DNA from: Aquaspirillum sp. LM1 | Lineage (GTDB): Bacteria; Pseudomonadota; Gammaproteobacteria; Burkholderiales; Aquaspirillaceae | Length of the DNA stretch: 64,000 bases | NCBI RefSeq assembly: GCF_002002905.1 | Contig: NZ_CP019509.1 | Span: 1,364,001 to 1,428,000, forward strand | Reading direction: 5' to 3' | In this document: piece after piece, positions 44,032 to 53,527 of the stretch | Numbering within the stretch: position 1 is the stretch's first letter | Layout of the letters: every line of letters starts with the position of its first letter | Notes under the pieces: model-generated | Told to the model about the DNA's origin: nothing | The model's input: only the letters and a program-made list of their open reading frames with translations | The model's database searches: none | Position numbers and translations under genes: made by a program

Positions 44032-45141
44032 TCACCCCTGCAAGGCCTTGCCCAGCTTGCGCCGGTAGAACTCGTGGAAGTGCTGCATGCCGTCTTCGGT
44101 AGGCGACTGGTACGGGCCTACTTCGGATTCGCCACGCTGCCACAGCGCCTTGCGGCCTTCGTGCATGCGGTAGCAGATTTCGTCGTCTTCCACGGCGGTT
44201 TCAAAGTATGCCGCCTGCTCGGCCTGGATGAATTCCGGCTCGAACCACAGGATGTCCTGCGGGTAGTAGAACTCGGTAATCACCGTGGTCTGTTCCGGGC
44301 CCTTGGGCACCGCCACGCTGACCACCAGCACATGCGGGTACCACTCCACCATGATGTTGGGGTAGTAGGTCAGCCAGATGGCACCAAATTCCGGCTGTTT
44401 TTCCGCATAGCGGCGCAGCACCTGCTGCTGCCAGTCGGCGTATACCGGGCTGCCGGAGCGGGCCAGGGCGTTTTTCACCCCCACGGTTTGCACATGGTAT
44501 TGCTCGCCCCATTCCCACTTGAGATCGCCGCAGTTGACGAAGTTGCCCAGGCCGGGGTGGAACGGGTCAACGTGGTAATCCTCCGAATACACTTCGATAA
44601 AGGTTTTCCAGTTGAAGTTGTACTCGGTGATGACGGTTTCGTGGTAACCGTAGTCCTCGAAGCGCATGTGCTTGGCCACGCCCAGGGCTGCCAGGTCGGC
44701 GGCGATGTCGCGGCGGGCGTCAAACAGCAGGCCGTTCCATTCGGTCAGCCGGGTCTGGCCCAGATCCAGGCAGGGCTGCTGGGCAAAGTGCGGTGCGCCA
44801 ATCAGCTTGCCCTGGTTGTTGTAGGTCCAGCCGTGGATATTGCACACAATGTGCTCGGTGTTGCCGCGCCCCTTGAGCATCAGCGCCTGGCGGTGGCGGC
44901 AGACATTGGACAGCAGCTGGACGCCGTCCTCGTTGCGCTTGAGCATCTTGCCGTGGCCCATCCACTCCAGGGTGTGATAGTCGCCCACATTGGGCACCAT
45001 CAGGGCATGGCCATAGTATTGCGGCGCGTCGGCAAACAGCAGTTGCTGTTCGAGTGCGTAAAACGCCGGATCAAAATAGGTATAGACAGGAAGTTGCGCG
45101 GCGGATGCGGTCAGCAGTTGCGCAGAAGCCAGATCAGACAT
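44032..45141 (-). CDS. Rieske aromatic ring-hydroxylating oxygenase, alpha subunit
   Basis: This 369-residue oxygenase has a Rieske [2Fe-2S] domain (CRHRQAL and CNIHGWTY) and a catalytic domain with the mononuclear iron motif DYHVDPFHPGL (two His) and a later Asp. It should hydroxylate or demethylate a substrate using electrons from a separate reductase. No reductase, ferredoxin or small subunit gene is nearby, so partners and substrate are unknown. The ATG at 45141 starts MSDLASAQ. It is divergent from ackA. Confidence 0.88.
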   Translation of the reverse strand: MSDLASAQLLTASAAQLPVYTYFDPAFYALEQQLLFADAPQYYGHALMVPNVGDYHTLEWMGHGKMLKRNEDGVQLLSNVCRHRQALMLKGRGNTEHIVCNIHGWTYNNQGKLIGAPHFAQQPCLDLGQTRLTEWNGLLFDARRDIAADLAALGVAKHMRFEDYGYHETVITEYNFNWKTFIEVYSEDYHVDPFHPGLGNFVNCGDLKWEWGEQYHVQTVGVKNALARSGSPVYADWQQQVLRRYAEKQPEFGAIWLTYYPNIMVEWYPHVLVVSVAVPKGPEQTTVITEFYYPQDILWFEPEFIQAEQAAYFETAVEDDEICYRMHEGRKALWQRGESEVGPYQSPTEDGMQHFHEFYRRKLGKALQG

Positions 45142-45548
45142 TATTCCCAATCCCCACAAAGGTAGAAGAATCAAGACCAGCCGAATCTCGCCAAAACGAG
45201 TTTACGGTATACAGGTAGTAAGTAAGTGATGCGACGGTCAAAGGACAATCAGAAGGCGGGGGATTGTCCCCAAAATCGGGGAGGGGGGCAAGCGTTTTTT
45301 CAGCGGGAATTGTGTAAAACCGACACTTTTTCTGCATAAGTCTGTTTGTCATCGCGTCGTGGCACAATTTTCTGGCAAAACTTGCGTTAAATCAAACAGA
45401 CAAGTATTTTGATGCAGTGCAACATCCTGCGCGCGGTATAGTCGCCGCTCGCCGAGTGGCCGGCCTGTGCTGTCGGCTGTCACTGCCTGACCCCGTGCCG
45501 TAAGCCCTTGCCCGGCACCCCTGCCAACCCGCTGACCGGATTTTTTCC
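45142..45548. other. divergent control region of the Rieske gene and ackA
   Basis: No gene is convincing in this 407-bp gap. It is AT-rich near 45300-45415, next to ackA. Candidate promoter and FNR-like sites are given separately. The stretch near 45256-45290 holds runs of G and C with weak hairpin potential. Confidence 0.5.
45382..45410 (+). promoter_or_regulatory. candidate ackA promoter with overlapping FNR-like half-site
   Basis: TTGCGT (45382-45387) and TATTTT (45405-45410) are 17 bases apart and could be a weak sigma-70 promoter. TTGCG-TTAA-ATCAA (45382-45395) also matches eight of ten bases of an FNR box, and a weaker TTGAT-N4-TGCAA follows at 45409-45422. Spacing to a promoter is not canonical, so both calls are tentative. 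Confidence 0.3.
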
Positions 45549-46736
45549 ATGACCGACCATGTTCTCGTGATTAACTGCGGAAGCTCATCCCTCAAATTTG
45601 CCGCCATCGACCCGATTTCCGGCCAGGCTGCCCTGAGCGGGCTGGCCGAGCGCCTGGGTAGCCCGGACGCCAGCCTGAATGTGCGCCAGGGCGACACGCG
45701 CCAGAGCGTGTCGCTGGCCGAGGGCGGCCACGACGCCGCCATGCTGGCGGTGCTGCAACTGCTGGACAACAGCGGCCTGTCGGCCAAACTCAGCGCCGTG
45801 GGCCACCGTGTGGTGCATGGCGGCGAGCGGTTTAAAAGCTCGGTATGCATTGATGATGTGGTGGAAGCCGAAATTGACGCCTGCGCCCGTCTGGCCCCGC
45901 TGCACAACCCGGCCAATCTGATTGGCATTCGCACCGCCCGTGCCTGCTTTGCCAATCTGCCACAAGTGGCAGTATTCGACACGGCATTTCACCAGAGCAT
46001 GCCGGCGCATGCCTATCTGTACGCCATTCCCAGCGCGCTGTACACCGAACACGGCCTGCGTCGCTATGGTTTTCATGGTACCAGCCACCGTTATGTGGCG
46101 GCTGAAGCCGCCGCCATGCTGGGTCGCCCGCTCAATGACTGTGCACTGATTACCGCTCATCTGGGTAATGGTGCCTCTGCAGCCGCCGTGCTGGATGGCC
46201 ACAGCGTGGACACCACCATGGGTCTGACCCCGCTGGAAGGCCTGGTGATGGGCACCCGTTCCGGCGACATCGACCCCAGCCTGGTGCCGTTCATTGGCAA
46301 GGCGCTTGATTTGCCGGCTGACCAGGTGATCGACTTGCTTAACCGCAAGAGCGGCTTGCTGGGCCTGTCGGGCTTGTCCAACGACTGCCGGGCGCTGCAA
46401 ACCGCCGCCGCCGAAGGCCACGCCGGCGCGCAAATTGCGCTGGACGTGTTCTGTTACCGCCTGGCCAAGCATATTGCCGGCCTGTCGGTGGCGCTGCCGC
46501 GTCTGGATGCCTTGGTGTTTACCGGCGGCATTGGCGAAAACTCGGTGTGGGTGCGTGAGCAGGTGATGAAGCAGCTGGGCCTGCTCGGCTTTGCCATCGA
46601 CAGCGCCGCCAATGCCCGCTGTGTGGGCGGCGTGGCCGGCCCGATTCATGCCGCCGGCAGCCGCACTGCCCTGGTGGTGAACACCAATGAAGAACTGCTG
46701 ATTGCCCGCGACACCTTCGCGCTGGCCCAATCCTGA
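45549..46736 (+). CDS. ackA: acetate kinase
   Basis: This 395-residue enzyme converts acetyl phosphate and ADP to acetate and ATP. The start VLVINCGSSSLKF holds the nucleotide/acetate motif; GHRVVHGGE, the catalytic region DTAFHQ and RRYGFHGTSH, and FTGGIGEN are all present. It is 11 bases upstream of pta, so the two form the usual overflow/fermentation pair. Confidence 0.97.
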   Translation: MTDHVLVINCGSSSLKFAAIDPISGQAALSGLAERLGSPDASLNVRQGDTRQSVSLAEGGHDAAMLAVLQLLDNSGLSAKLSAVGHRVVHGGERFKSSVCIDDVVEAEIDACARLAPLHNPANLIGIRTARACFANLPQVAVFDTAFHQSMPAHAYLYAIPSALYTEHGLRRYGFHGTSHRYVAAEAAAMLGRPLNDCALITAHLGNGASAAAVLDGHSVDTTMGLTPLEGLVMGTRSGDIDPSLVPFIGKALDLPADQVIDLLNRKSGLLGLSGLSNDCRALQTAAAEGHAGAQIALDVFCYRLAKHIAGLSVALPRLDALVFTGGIGENSVWVREQVMKQLGLLGFAIDSAANARCVGGVAGPIHAAGSRTALVVNTNEELLIARDTFALAQS

Positions 46737-46747
46737 AAGGCCTGCCC

Positions 46748-48844
46748 ATGTATGCTTTGTATCTTTCCCCGGTGGGTTACGACGTTGGCCTGACCTCGGT
46801 GGCGCTGGGCCTGGTGCGCGCGCTGGAACGTCGTGGCCTGAAGGTGGGTTTTGTCAAACCGGTGGCGCAGCAGCGCGAAGTGACTGCCGGCCCGGAGCGC
46901 TCCACCCACTTTGCCGCCAGCCTGTTCCGCCTGGAAGCCCCCACCCCAATTGACTTTGCCCGCGCCGAACAGCTGATGGGGGCCGGCCAGACCGACCAAC
47001 TGATGGAAGAAATCATCAGCCTGTACCAGCAAGTGGTGGACCACAACGATGTGGTGGTGATTGAAGGCCTGGCGGCAGATTCCAACCATGTGTACGCGCC
47101 GCAGCTGAACACCCAGATTGCCCGCACCCTGGACGCGGAAACCATTTTTGTCGGTTCTGCCGCCCGCCTGTCGGCAGAAGACCTGGCCGAGCAGATTGAA
47201 GTGGCGGCGCGCCAGTCGGCGGAATCGCACAATAACCGCTTTGCCGGCTACATCATCAACAAGGTGCCGGAAGACGTGCGCCCCGGAGACTACACCCTGG
47301 ACATTGCCCAGCTCACCGCCACCGCCAAGGCGCGCCGGCTGCCGCTGCTGGGCACCATTCCGCTGTCCAGCGCCTTTGCCGCGCCGCGCACGCTGGACAT
47401 TGCCCAGCACCTCAACGCCCAGGTGGTGGCACCGGCCCGGCTGCATTCGGCGCGGGTGACCGACATGCTGATTGCTGCGCGCTCGATTACCCATCTGATC
47501 AGCCGGCTCAAGCCCGGTGTGCTGGTGATCACCCCCGGCGACCGCGACGACGTGGTGCTGGCCACCGCCATGGCCGCCCAGCGCGGCGTGCCGCTGGCCG
47601 GCCTGCTGCTGACCTGCAACTCCATGCCGCACCCGCATCTCCAGGCGCTGTGCCAGATCAACGCCCACGCCAACTTCCCGGTGCTGGCCACCGAGCTGGA
47701 AACCTTCGACACTGCCCGTCAGCTCACCCAGATGTCGCACCATGTGCCAGTGGACGATCTCGCCCGTATGGAGCGAGTGGTGGATTTTGTTGCCGAACGG
47801 CTGGATCTGGACCGGCTGATTGCCCGCATTGGCCAGCCAGGCGAAAGCCGGCTGTCGCCGCCGGCGTTCCGCTACCAGCTGATCCAGCATGCCCGCCACG
47901 CTGCCAAGCGCATTGTGCTGCCAGAAGGCGACGAGCCGCGCACGGTAGAAGCTGCAGTGATCTGCCACCAGAAAGGCATTGCCCGCTGCGTGCTGCTGGC
48001 CAAGCCGGAAGCGGTGCAAAAGGTGGCCGACGCCCAGGGCATCACCTTGCCGGCGGATCTGGAAATCCTCGATCCTGATCTGGCCCGCACCCGTTATGTT
48101 GCTCCGCTGGTAGAACTGCGCCGCAGCAAGGGCATGACCCCGCACATGGCCGAGCAATACCTGGAAGACAGCGTGGTGCTGGGCACCATGATGCTGGCGG
48201 TCAACGATGTGGACGGCCTGGTGTCGGGCGCGGTGCATACCACCGCCAACACCATCCGCCCGGCGCTGCAGTTCATCAAGACCGCGCCTGGCTCGAGCAT
48301 TGTCTCCAGCGTGTTTTTCATGCTGATGCCCGATCAGGTGCTGGTGTACGGCGACTGTGCGGTGAACCCAGACCCCAGCGCCGAAGAGCTGGCCGACATC
48401 GCCATTCAGAGCGCTGACTCGGCCAAGGCGTTTGGCATCAGCCCGCGTGTGGCGATGATTTCCTATTCCACCGGCAGCTCCGGTGCTGGCAGCGATGTGG
48501 AAAAAGTCCGCGCCGCCACCGAGCTGGTGCGCGAACGCCGCCCGGACATTCTGGTGGACGGCCCGCTGCAATACGACGCCGCCAGCGTGGAAAGCGTGGG
48601 CCGGCAAAAAGCCCCGGATAGCCCGGTGGCCGGTCGCGCCAATGTGTTTGTCTTCCCCGACCTGAACACCGGCAATACCACTTACAAGGCAGTGCAACGC
48701 TCGGCCAATGTGGTCAGCGTCGGCCCGATGCTGCAGGGCCTGCGCAAGCCGGTGAACGACCTGTCGCGTGGTGCGCTGGTGGACGACATTGTCTACACCA
48801 TTGCGCTGACGGCGATTCAGGCCGAGCAGATGGGCGGAAAGTAG
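46748..48844 (+). CDS. pta: phosphate acetyltransferase, long form
   Basis: The 698-residue enzyme interconverts acetyl-CoA and acetyl phosphate. It has the three-part long form: an N-terminal P-loop-like BioD-type domain, a central DRTGG domain, and the C-terminal catalytic PTA_PTB domain (from about residue 370: RIVLPEGDEPRT, GSSGAGSDVEKVRAAT, NVFVFPDLNTGNTTYKAVQR). It is co-oriented with ackA and ends in a long hairpin. Confidence 0.96.
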   Translation: MYALYLSPVGYDVGLTSVALGLVRALERRGLKVGFVKPVAQQREVTAGPERSTHFAASLFRLEAPTPIDFARAEQLMGAGQTDQLMEEIISLYQQVVDHNDVVVIEGLAADSNHVYAPQLNTQIARTLDAETIFVGSAARLSAEDLAEQIEVAARQSAESHNNRFAGYIINKVPEDVRPGDYTLDIAQLTATAKARRLPLLGTIPLSSAFAAPRTLDIAQHLNAQVVAPARLHSARVTDMLIAARSITHLISRLKPGVLVITPGDRDDVVLATAMAAQRGVPLAGLLLTCNSMPHPHLQALCQINAHANFPVLATELETFDTARQLTQMSHHVPVDDLARMERVVDFVAERLDLDRLIARIGQPGESRLSPPAFRYQLIQHARHAAKRIVLPEGDEPRTVEAAVICHQKGIARCVLLAKPEAVQKVADAQGITLPADLEILDPDLARTRYVAPLVELRRSKGMTPHMAEQYLEDSVVLGTMMLAVNDVDGLVSGAVHTTANTIRPALQFIKTAPGSSIVSSVFFMLMPDQVLVYGDCAVNPDPSAEELADIAIQSADSAKAFGISPRVAMISYSTGSSGAGSDVEKVRAATELVRERRPDILVDGPLQYDAASVESVGRQKAPDSPVAGRANVFVFPDLNTGNTTYKAVQRSANVVSVGPMLQGLRKPVNDLSRGALVDDIVYTIALTAIQAEQMGGK

Positions 48845-48870
48845 GCCAGCCGGCCAAGCTGGCCAGCAGC

Positions 48871-48933
48871 AAAAAACCACCAGGGCGGCCCCCACGCGTA
48901 CTGACTGTGCGCAGTGGGGGCCGCCCTGGTGGT
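48871..48933. terminator. long bidirectional terminator between pta and cytochrome c'
   Basis: A perfect 20-bp stem (ACCACCAGGGCGGCCCCCAC at 48876-48895, complement at 48914-48933) surrounds an 18-base loop. The A-run at 48871-48876 gives a T-run to minus-strand transcripts from the cytochrome gene. There is no T-run for pta, but the stem is very stable. The length is unusual for a simple terminator. Confidence 0.75.
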
Positions 48934-48967
48934 GTGTGCCTGCGGTGCAGGGTGGGGATGACGTCCC

Positions 48968-49426
48968 TTAACGCGGTGCGCTGCGGAAGCTGTCGTGGCA
49001 GCTCTTGCAGGTGTTGGCCAGGGTAGCGTATTTGGCGCGGATGTCCTTCATGTCGCCGGTCTGAGCGCTGCTGGCCAGCGCATCCACTGCTGCGATCATG
49101 CCTTGCTGTTCTTTCTTGAACGCATCAGGCTGGCTCCAGACTTCTGGCTTGGCGCGGCTTTTGCCCACTGCGCTGCCCGGCACAAACAGCGGCCAGGGGT
49201 CACGGGCCAGGGTTTGCAGGGTTTTGGCCTGTTCAGCAAAGGCTTCCTTGCGATACGGCTCACGGTCGCGCACCACCAGGCCCAGCGGTTCGAAGGTGCG
49301 CAGCATTTTCTTGAACGCCTGCACCCGCGCTTCGGCGGTGGCGGCGGTGGCGGCGGGGTCAGCCGCATGGCTGACGGCAGAACAGGCCAGGGCGGCGCAC
49401 AACAGGGTGGAAGACAGCAGTTTCAT
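48968..49426 (-). CDS. cytochrome c' (class II c-type cytochrome)
   Basis: This 152-residue protein has a signal peptide (to about residue 21, SHA-A) and one haem-binding motif CKSCH near the C-terminus, as in cytochrome c'. The helical body (ARVQAFKKMLRTFEPLG) fits the four-helix bundle. It acts in the periplasm; the family binds NO and CO and can protect against NO. It is a monocistronic minus-strand gene ended by the long hairpin. The start at 49426 begins the signal peptide. Confidence 0.88.
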   Translation of the reverse strand: MKLLSSTLLCAALACSAVSHAADPAATAATAEARVQAFKKMLRTFEPLGLVVRDREPYRKEAFAEQAKTLQTLARDPWPLFVPGSAVGKSRAKPEVWSQPDAFKKEQQGMIAAVDALASSAQTGDMKDIRAKYATLANTCKSCHDSFRSAPR

Positions 49427-49505
49427 CAGGGGTGATTTCCAAAAGATTGATTGAAGCAGACCGACCAGCGGCCAGTCGGCAAGGTTATCGAAGGCGTAGC
49501 GGCGT

Positions 49506-50834
49506 TTAGCCGGCCAGCAGCAGGCGCAGCGCGGCCAGGGTGCCTGCTGCCACACCGCCCACCAGCGCGCCATTCACGCGAATCCATTGCAGCTCCAGGC
49601 CCACCCGCTGTTCGATTTGCGCCACCAGCCGGGCATCCGGCAGGCGTTGCGGCGACAGGCTCAGCCGCACGGTGTCGCCAATCAGCGCGTGGTTCTGCTC
49701 AACAAAATGGTGAATGCCCTGCTTGCACCAGCCATCCAGCCGCTCGCGCAGGCTGGCATCGGCAGCCAGCCCGGCCAGCGCGCTGTCGATCAGATCGGCC
49801 AGCAGGGCATTCAGTTCCGATTGCCGGTTCAGCCACTGGCGCTGCATGCCGCTGCGCAGGCTGGCCAGCAGGCTATGCACCATCGGCTGGGTATCCAGGC
49901 CGTGCAGTAGCTGGCCCTTGACCTGGGCCATCGCCTCCAGCAACGCCGGGTCGCCGTGTTCCAGCCGCTGGGCCAGCCGGGTGAGCAATTGCTCCAGCCC
50001 CTGGCGCAACGGGTGGTCGGGCTGCTCGGTGAGCTGGTCAAGTTCGCTGCGCAGCCAGCCGACAATGCGCTGGGTGAGGTGGTCGAGTTTTTCTTCGTCG
50101 CTGTCGCCATGCAGCTGGGTTTTGCCCAGCCAGGACTTGGCCTTGTGCCACCAGCCGGTGTCTTCGTAGTCGCGCAGCGCCTCCAGCGCCAGCCGGGCCG
50201 TGGCGTCACGAAAGCTGGCCGACGCCAGCGCGTGGTTGAGCAGCTTGATCAGCGCATCCCACAGCGCCGCCTCGCCGCCATGGCGCAGGCAGTGTGCCAG
50301 CAGCTGGCCCAGTGGGCGCGACCAGTCTGCCTCGGCCAGCCGGGCGCGCAGCTGCACGTCGATAAAGCGCGCCAGTGCCGGAGAATCCAGGCTGTCGGTC
50401 AGCCGCAACAGCAGATGGCGGATAATCCGCTGGGCACGCAAGCGGTGCGCCGGCTGTTCCAGCAGCGCCAGCAGGGTATCGGCCAGTTGCACCGACGCCA
50501 GCCGCTCACGAATCGCCGCTGGCGACAGCCACTGGGTTTGCACCATATCGACAATGCCATCGGTCAGCCGGTGGCGGCTGTTGACCACAATATTGGTGTG
50601 CCGGGACAAACCCGGTATGGGAATGCGATGAAATAACGCCGACACGGCAAACCAGTCGGCCAGGCCACCTACCGTGGCCCCTTCGGCAGCGTGCAGGGCA
50701 ATCTGCCAGCCCGGCGACAGCAGCCAGCCCTGCGCACGCAGGGTTTCCAGCAGCGCCAGGCTGCCAGCGGCCACGCTGAGGGAAACGCCGCCCCGGTGTC
50801 GGGCCAGCCAGTCGGAAAAAGAAGGCGCATGCAT
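49506..50834 (-). CDS. DUF445 membrane protein
   Basis: The 442-residue protein matches DUF445: an N-terminal hydrophobic helix, a second segment with EGATVGGLADWFAVSALFHRIPIPGLSRHTNIVVN, a long helical middle, and a final hydrophobic helix (VNGALVGGVAAGTLAALRLLLAG). Family members are inner-membrane proteins of unknown function. The ATG at 50834 gives MHAPSFSDWL; the upstream extension lacks family character. No ribosome-binding site is obvious. Confidence 0.87.
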   Translation of the reverse strand: MHAPSFSDWLARHRGGVSLSVAAGSLALLETLRAQGWLLSPGWQIALHAAEGATVGGLADWFAVSALFHRIPIPGLSRHTNIVVNSRHRLTDGIVDMVQTQWLSPAAIRERLASVQLADTLLALLEQPAHRLRAQRIIRHLLLRLTDSLDSPALARFIDVQLRARLAEADWSRPLGQLLAHCLRHGGEAALWDALIKLLNHALASASFRDATARLALEALRDYEDTGWWHKAKSWLGKTQLHGDSDEEKLDHLTQRIVGWLRSELDQLTEQPDHPLRQGLEQLLTRLAQRLEHGDPALLEAMAQVKGQLLHGLDTQPMVHSLLASLRSGMQRQWLNRQSELNALLADLIDSALAGLAADASLRERLDGWCKQGIHHFVEQNHALIGDTVRLSLSPQRLPDARLVAQIEQRVGLELQWIRVNGALVGGVAAGTLAALRLLLAG

Positions 50835-50969
50835 GGCGGCGATGATACACCAAGCGCCACTGGGCTGGCCGCTGGTGGAGGACGCTTGCCTGAATTTCCC
50901 GGCTGGGTGAGCGGGGCAACCCCCCGTCTGCCGGGCCGGGTCGCACACAGGGGTGTGCCGGGGGCCAAT

Positions 50970-51485
50970 TTATCGCACAATCGCCTCAGCCAGCGCCTGC
51001 CAGGCGCGCTGCTTCTCCGCCAGCGCCAGCGTATAGGCCGGGCTGGATGACGGCAGGCGCAGTACAGTCAGCGCCGGAAACCCGGCCAGTTGATCCGCCG
51101 CCCGCGCTGCCGTGGCCCCGTTGAATGCCACCAGGCGCAGCGCAGGCAGGCTGGCCACCAGTCGGGCCAGGTCATTGCGCTGGGCGGCGCGGATGGCGGT
51201 GTCCAGGCTGCCGCGCCGCTGCGCCTGCGCCACCACATCCCACAGCCCCACCCCGTGCGCCTGCAGTCGCGCCAGCCGTTGCGGATAGTCCAGCGCCGGC
51301 AGTTCGGGTTGCGCCAGCACTGCAGCCAGCAGTGGCCAGAACTGGTTGCGCGGGTGGGCGTAATACTGCTGCGCTGCCAGCGAGGCCACGCCAGGCAGGC
51401 TGCCCAGAATGAGCACACGGGTGTCGGTGTTCACCACCGGGGCAAAACAGCGCGCCGGCGCGTCTTCCTGGCCCACTGCGCTCAT
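50970..51485 (-). CDS. DNA-deoxyinosine glycosylase (uracil-DNA glycosylase superfamily)
   Basis: The 171-residue enzyme fits the hypoxanthine-DNA glycosylase branch of the UDG superfamily: [27 protein letters not shown] at the N-terminus, [16 protein letters not shown], and LPSSSPAYT near the C-terminus. It should excise deaminated adenine (hypoxanthine) or uracil from DNA. Its start overlaps the rnhB stop by ATGA, so the two are probably co-expressed. Confidence 0.85.
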   Translation of the reverse strand: MSAVGQEDAPARCFAPVVNTDTRVLILGSLPGVASLAAQQYYAHPRNQFWPLLAAVLAQPELPALDYPQRLARLQAHGVGLWDVVAQAQRRGSLDTAIRAAQRNDLARLVASLPALRLVAFNGATAARAADQLAGFPALTVLRLPSSSPAYTLALAEKQRAWQALAEAIVR

Positions 51486-52081
51486 CCGAACAGCTCGCCC
51501 TGGTGCGCGGCCAGCCAGGCTTTCACCGGGCCAAAGGTCTTGCGGTGAATCGGCAGCACGCCATGTTCGGCAATGGCCGCCATATGCTGGGCGGTGGGGT
51601 AGCCCTTGTGGCGGGCAAAGCCATAGGCCGGATAATGCGCGTCCAGCGCCACCAGCTCGGCATCACGTGCGGTTTTGGCCAGAATCGACGCGGCGGAAAT
51701 CTCCGCCACCTTGGCGTCGCCCTTGACGATGGCGCTCACCGGCAGCGGTTTGAACAATTTGGGCGTGCGGTTGCCATCCACCTGCACCTCGCTGGGGGTC
51801 AGCGCCAGTGCATCTACCGCCCGCGCCATGGCCAGCATGCTGGCGTGCAGGATATTGATCTGGTCGATTTCTTCCACACTGGCGCTGGCAATCGCCCAGG
51901 CCAGGGCTTTTTCGCGGATTTCCAGCGCCAGCGCATCACGCTTGGCCTCTGAGAGTTTTTTTGAGTCGGCCAGGCCGACGATAGGGCGAGCGGGGTCGAG
52001 AATCACGGCAGCGGCAAACACCGCACCGGCCAGAGGGCCACGGCCAGCTTCGTCAACGCCGCAGAGTAGGGAGGGGGTCAT
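51482..52081 (-). CDS. rnhB: ribonuclease HII
   Basis: This 199-residue enzyme removes ribonucleotides from DNA and RNA of RNA-DNA hybrids. The N-terminal motif [12 protein letters not shown] supplies two acidic residues; further conserved residues are QVDGN and the Asp in the SILAKTARD region. In related genomes it usually follows lpxB; here a Fic gene lies between. The ATG at 52081 gives the family start [15 protein letters not shown]. Confidence 0.96.
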   Translation of the reverse strand: MTPSLLCGVDEAGRGPLAGAVFAAAVILDPARPIVGLADSKKLSEAKRDALALEIREKALAWAIASASVEEIDQINILHASMLAMARAVDALALTPSEVQVDGNRTPKLFKPLPVSAIVKGDAKVAEISAASILAKTARDAELVALDAHYPAYGFARHKGYPTAQHMAAIAEHGVLPIHRKTFGPVKAWLAAHQGELFG

Positions 52082-52172
52082 GGTCAAGGGAAACGAACTC
52101 GGAGCAAACAAGCCGGACAGTATGGCATGGCAGTGGCGTTGGAGAAAATGGAATGGTGTGGCGCGCGAACGC

Positions 52173-53405
52173 TTAGCGCTGGCGTTTTGGCGGGATGATG
52201 CTGTCCACATCGCCGGCAGGGTAAAGGTTAGGCAATAAAGACCCCAAGGCATGCACCGGAAAGCCCGCGCGCACTTTGCCTTTTGGGCTGTCAGACACCA
52301 GCAGCCCTTCGTCCAGCAAGGCGCGGAGCACCGACCGGGCGGTGCGCTCGGGCAGGCCGGTGAGACGGCTGACCTCACCGCGCGCAAACTCGCCAATGAC
52401 AAATGCATGGATATATAAATGGGCGCTCTGGGGATTCAAGTCAAAACGTACCCGATGGAAGTAAGCATGCGCACGCGCCTGTACATGCTCCAAGGCAAAC
52501 ATGCTGTCCATGAACCGGGCCTGATCAATCGCGGTTTGCATGGCGTATTCGCAAAATGCCGCCAATCCCTTTTCGCTGAGATTGCCTCGCCCATCAAGGT
52601 CACCACGGCGGCTGACATCCGCACCAGCCAGACGGGCCTTGTATTCGTCGGCACTTTTGGCAAAACCGCGCGACATCGACCACAGGCAGGCGTCGTTCAC
52701 GCCACAGGCCCTGAGCATGGCATCCAGGGCAATGCGCGCGACGCGACCGTTGCCATCCAGAAAAGGATGAATCCACACCAGCCGATGATGAGCGGCAAAT
52801 GCGGCGACTAGCCCATCCAGCTTGGAAATCCCACCCTTTTTGGCCCATGCCAGTTTTTGCCCATACACCTGCACATAGCGGTCGATAAAGCCCATCAGTG
52901 TGCTGGCGCTGGGTGCCACATGCCGGCCAACGCTGACTTCCCGCGAACGAAATGTCCCCGCAACAAGCATGGAGCCATCTCCCAGCTGCAAGAGTGCAGC
53001 GGGCAGTGGCTGACAAAAGCGCTGATGTGCATCCAACAAAAAGTTTTTCAGCGTGCCCGAGTCAAGCGATTGCTGCCTGGCCCAGTGTTCTGTCTCAATG
53101 TGTGCCAGAGCAAGACTTTGCAAATGCTGGCGGTTGCCATGTTGTTCAAGCGCGTACAAGGCAGCATCAATGTCAATGGGTAAGGTTTTGTGTCCCTCGA
53201 TCAGATTGCTGTAGTAGCAATTCATCCCGGTCACCAAGGCCGACAGGCTTTTGGCCGTGGCCGGGCGCACTGCCGCATCCAGCCGCGCCGACGCTTCGGC
53301 CAGCACCTGCGCCAAATCAATCAGCCGCCGATGCAAGGGCCGGCTACTGTCGATGAGCAAGGGCTCCATCTGTGCGGGGGTGTCGTAGAAATGCGGTTTC
53401 AGCAT
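52173..53405 (-). CDS. Fic family protein, class II with C-terminal wHTH
   Basis: The 410-residue protein has the full Fic motif [12 protein letters not shown] for AMP transfer. An inhibitory helix SNLIEG precedes it near residue 66, matching the (S/T)xxxE(G/N) pattern of autoinhibited class II Fic enzymes. The C-terminus carries a winged helix ([28 protein letters not shown]) that could bind DNA. The target is unknown; related proteins self-modify or modify other proteins. It is inserted between lpxB and rnhB in an otherwise conserved operon, with 122 bases before lpxB's stop and 91 bases before rnhB. Confidence 0.9.
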   Translation of the reverse strand: MLKPHFYDTPAQMEPLLIDSSRPLHRRLIDLAQVLAEASARLDAAVRPATAKSLSALVTGMNCYYSNLIEGHKTLPIDIDAALYALEQHGNRQHLQSLALAHIETEHWARQQSLDSGTLKNFLLDAHQRFCQPLPAALLQLGDGSMLVAGTFRSREVSVGRHVAPSASTLMGFIDRYVQVYGQKLAWAKKGGISKLDGLVAAFAAHHRLVWIHPFLDGNGRVARIALDAMLRACGVNDACLWSMSRGFAKSADEYKARLAGADVSRRGDLDGRGNLSEKGLAAFCEYAMQTAIDQARFMDSMFALEHVQARAHAYFHRVRFDLNPQSAHLYIHAFVIGEFARGEVSRLTGLPERTARSVLRALLDEGLLVSDSPKGKVRAGFPVHALGSLLPNLYPAGDVDSIIPPKRQR

Positions 53406-53527
53406 GAATCGCCTAATTTTTGCCGATCTTTCAGCCGGTTTTATACAATAAAAATCATTGGTTTACTACATGTTTCACTGTATATTTGGCCGGTTTTCCT
53501 GCCGAACTTTCCCCGGTCAGCAGCCCT

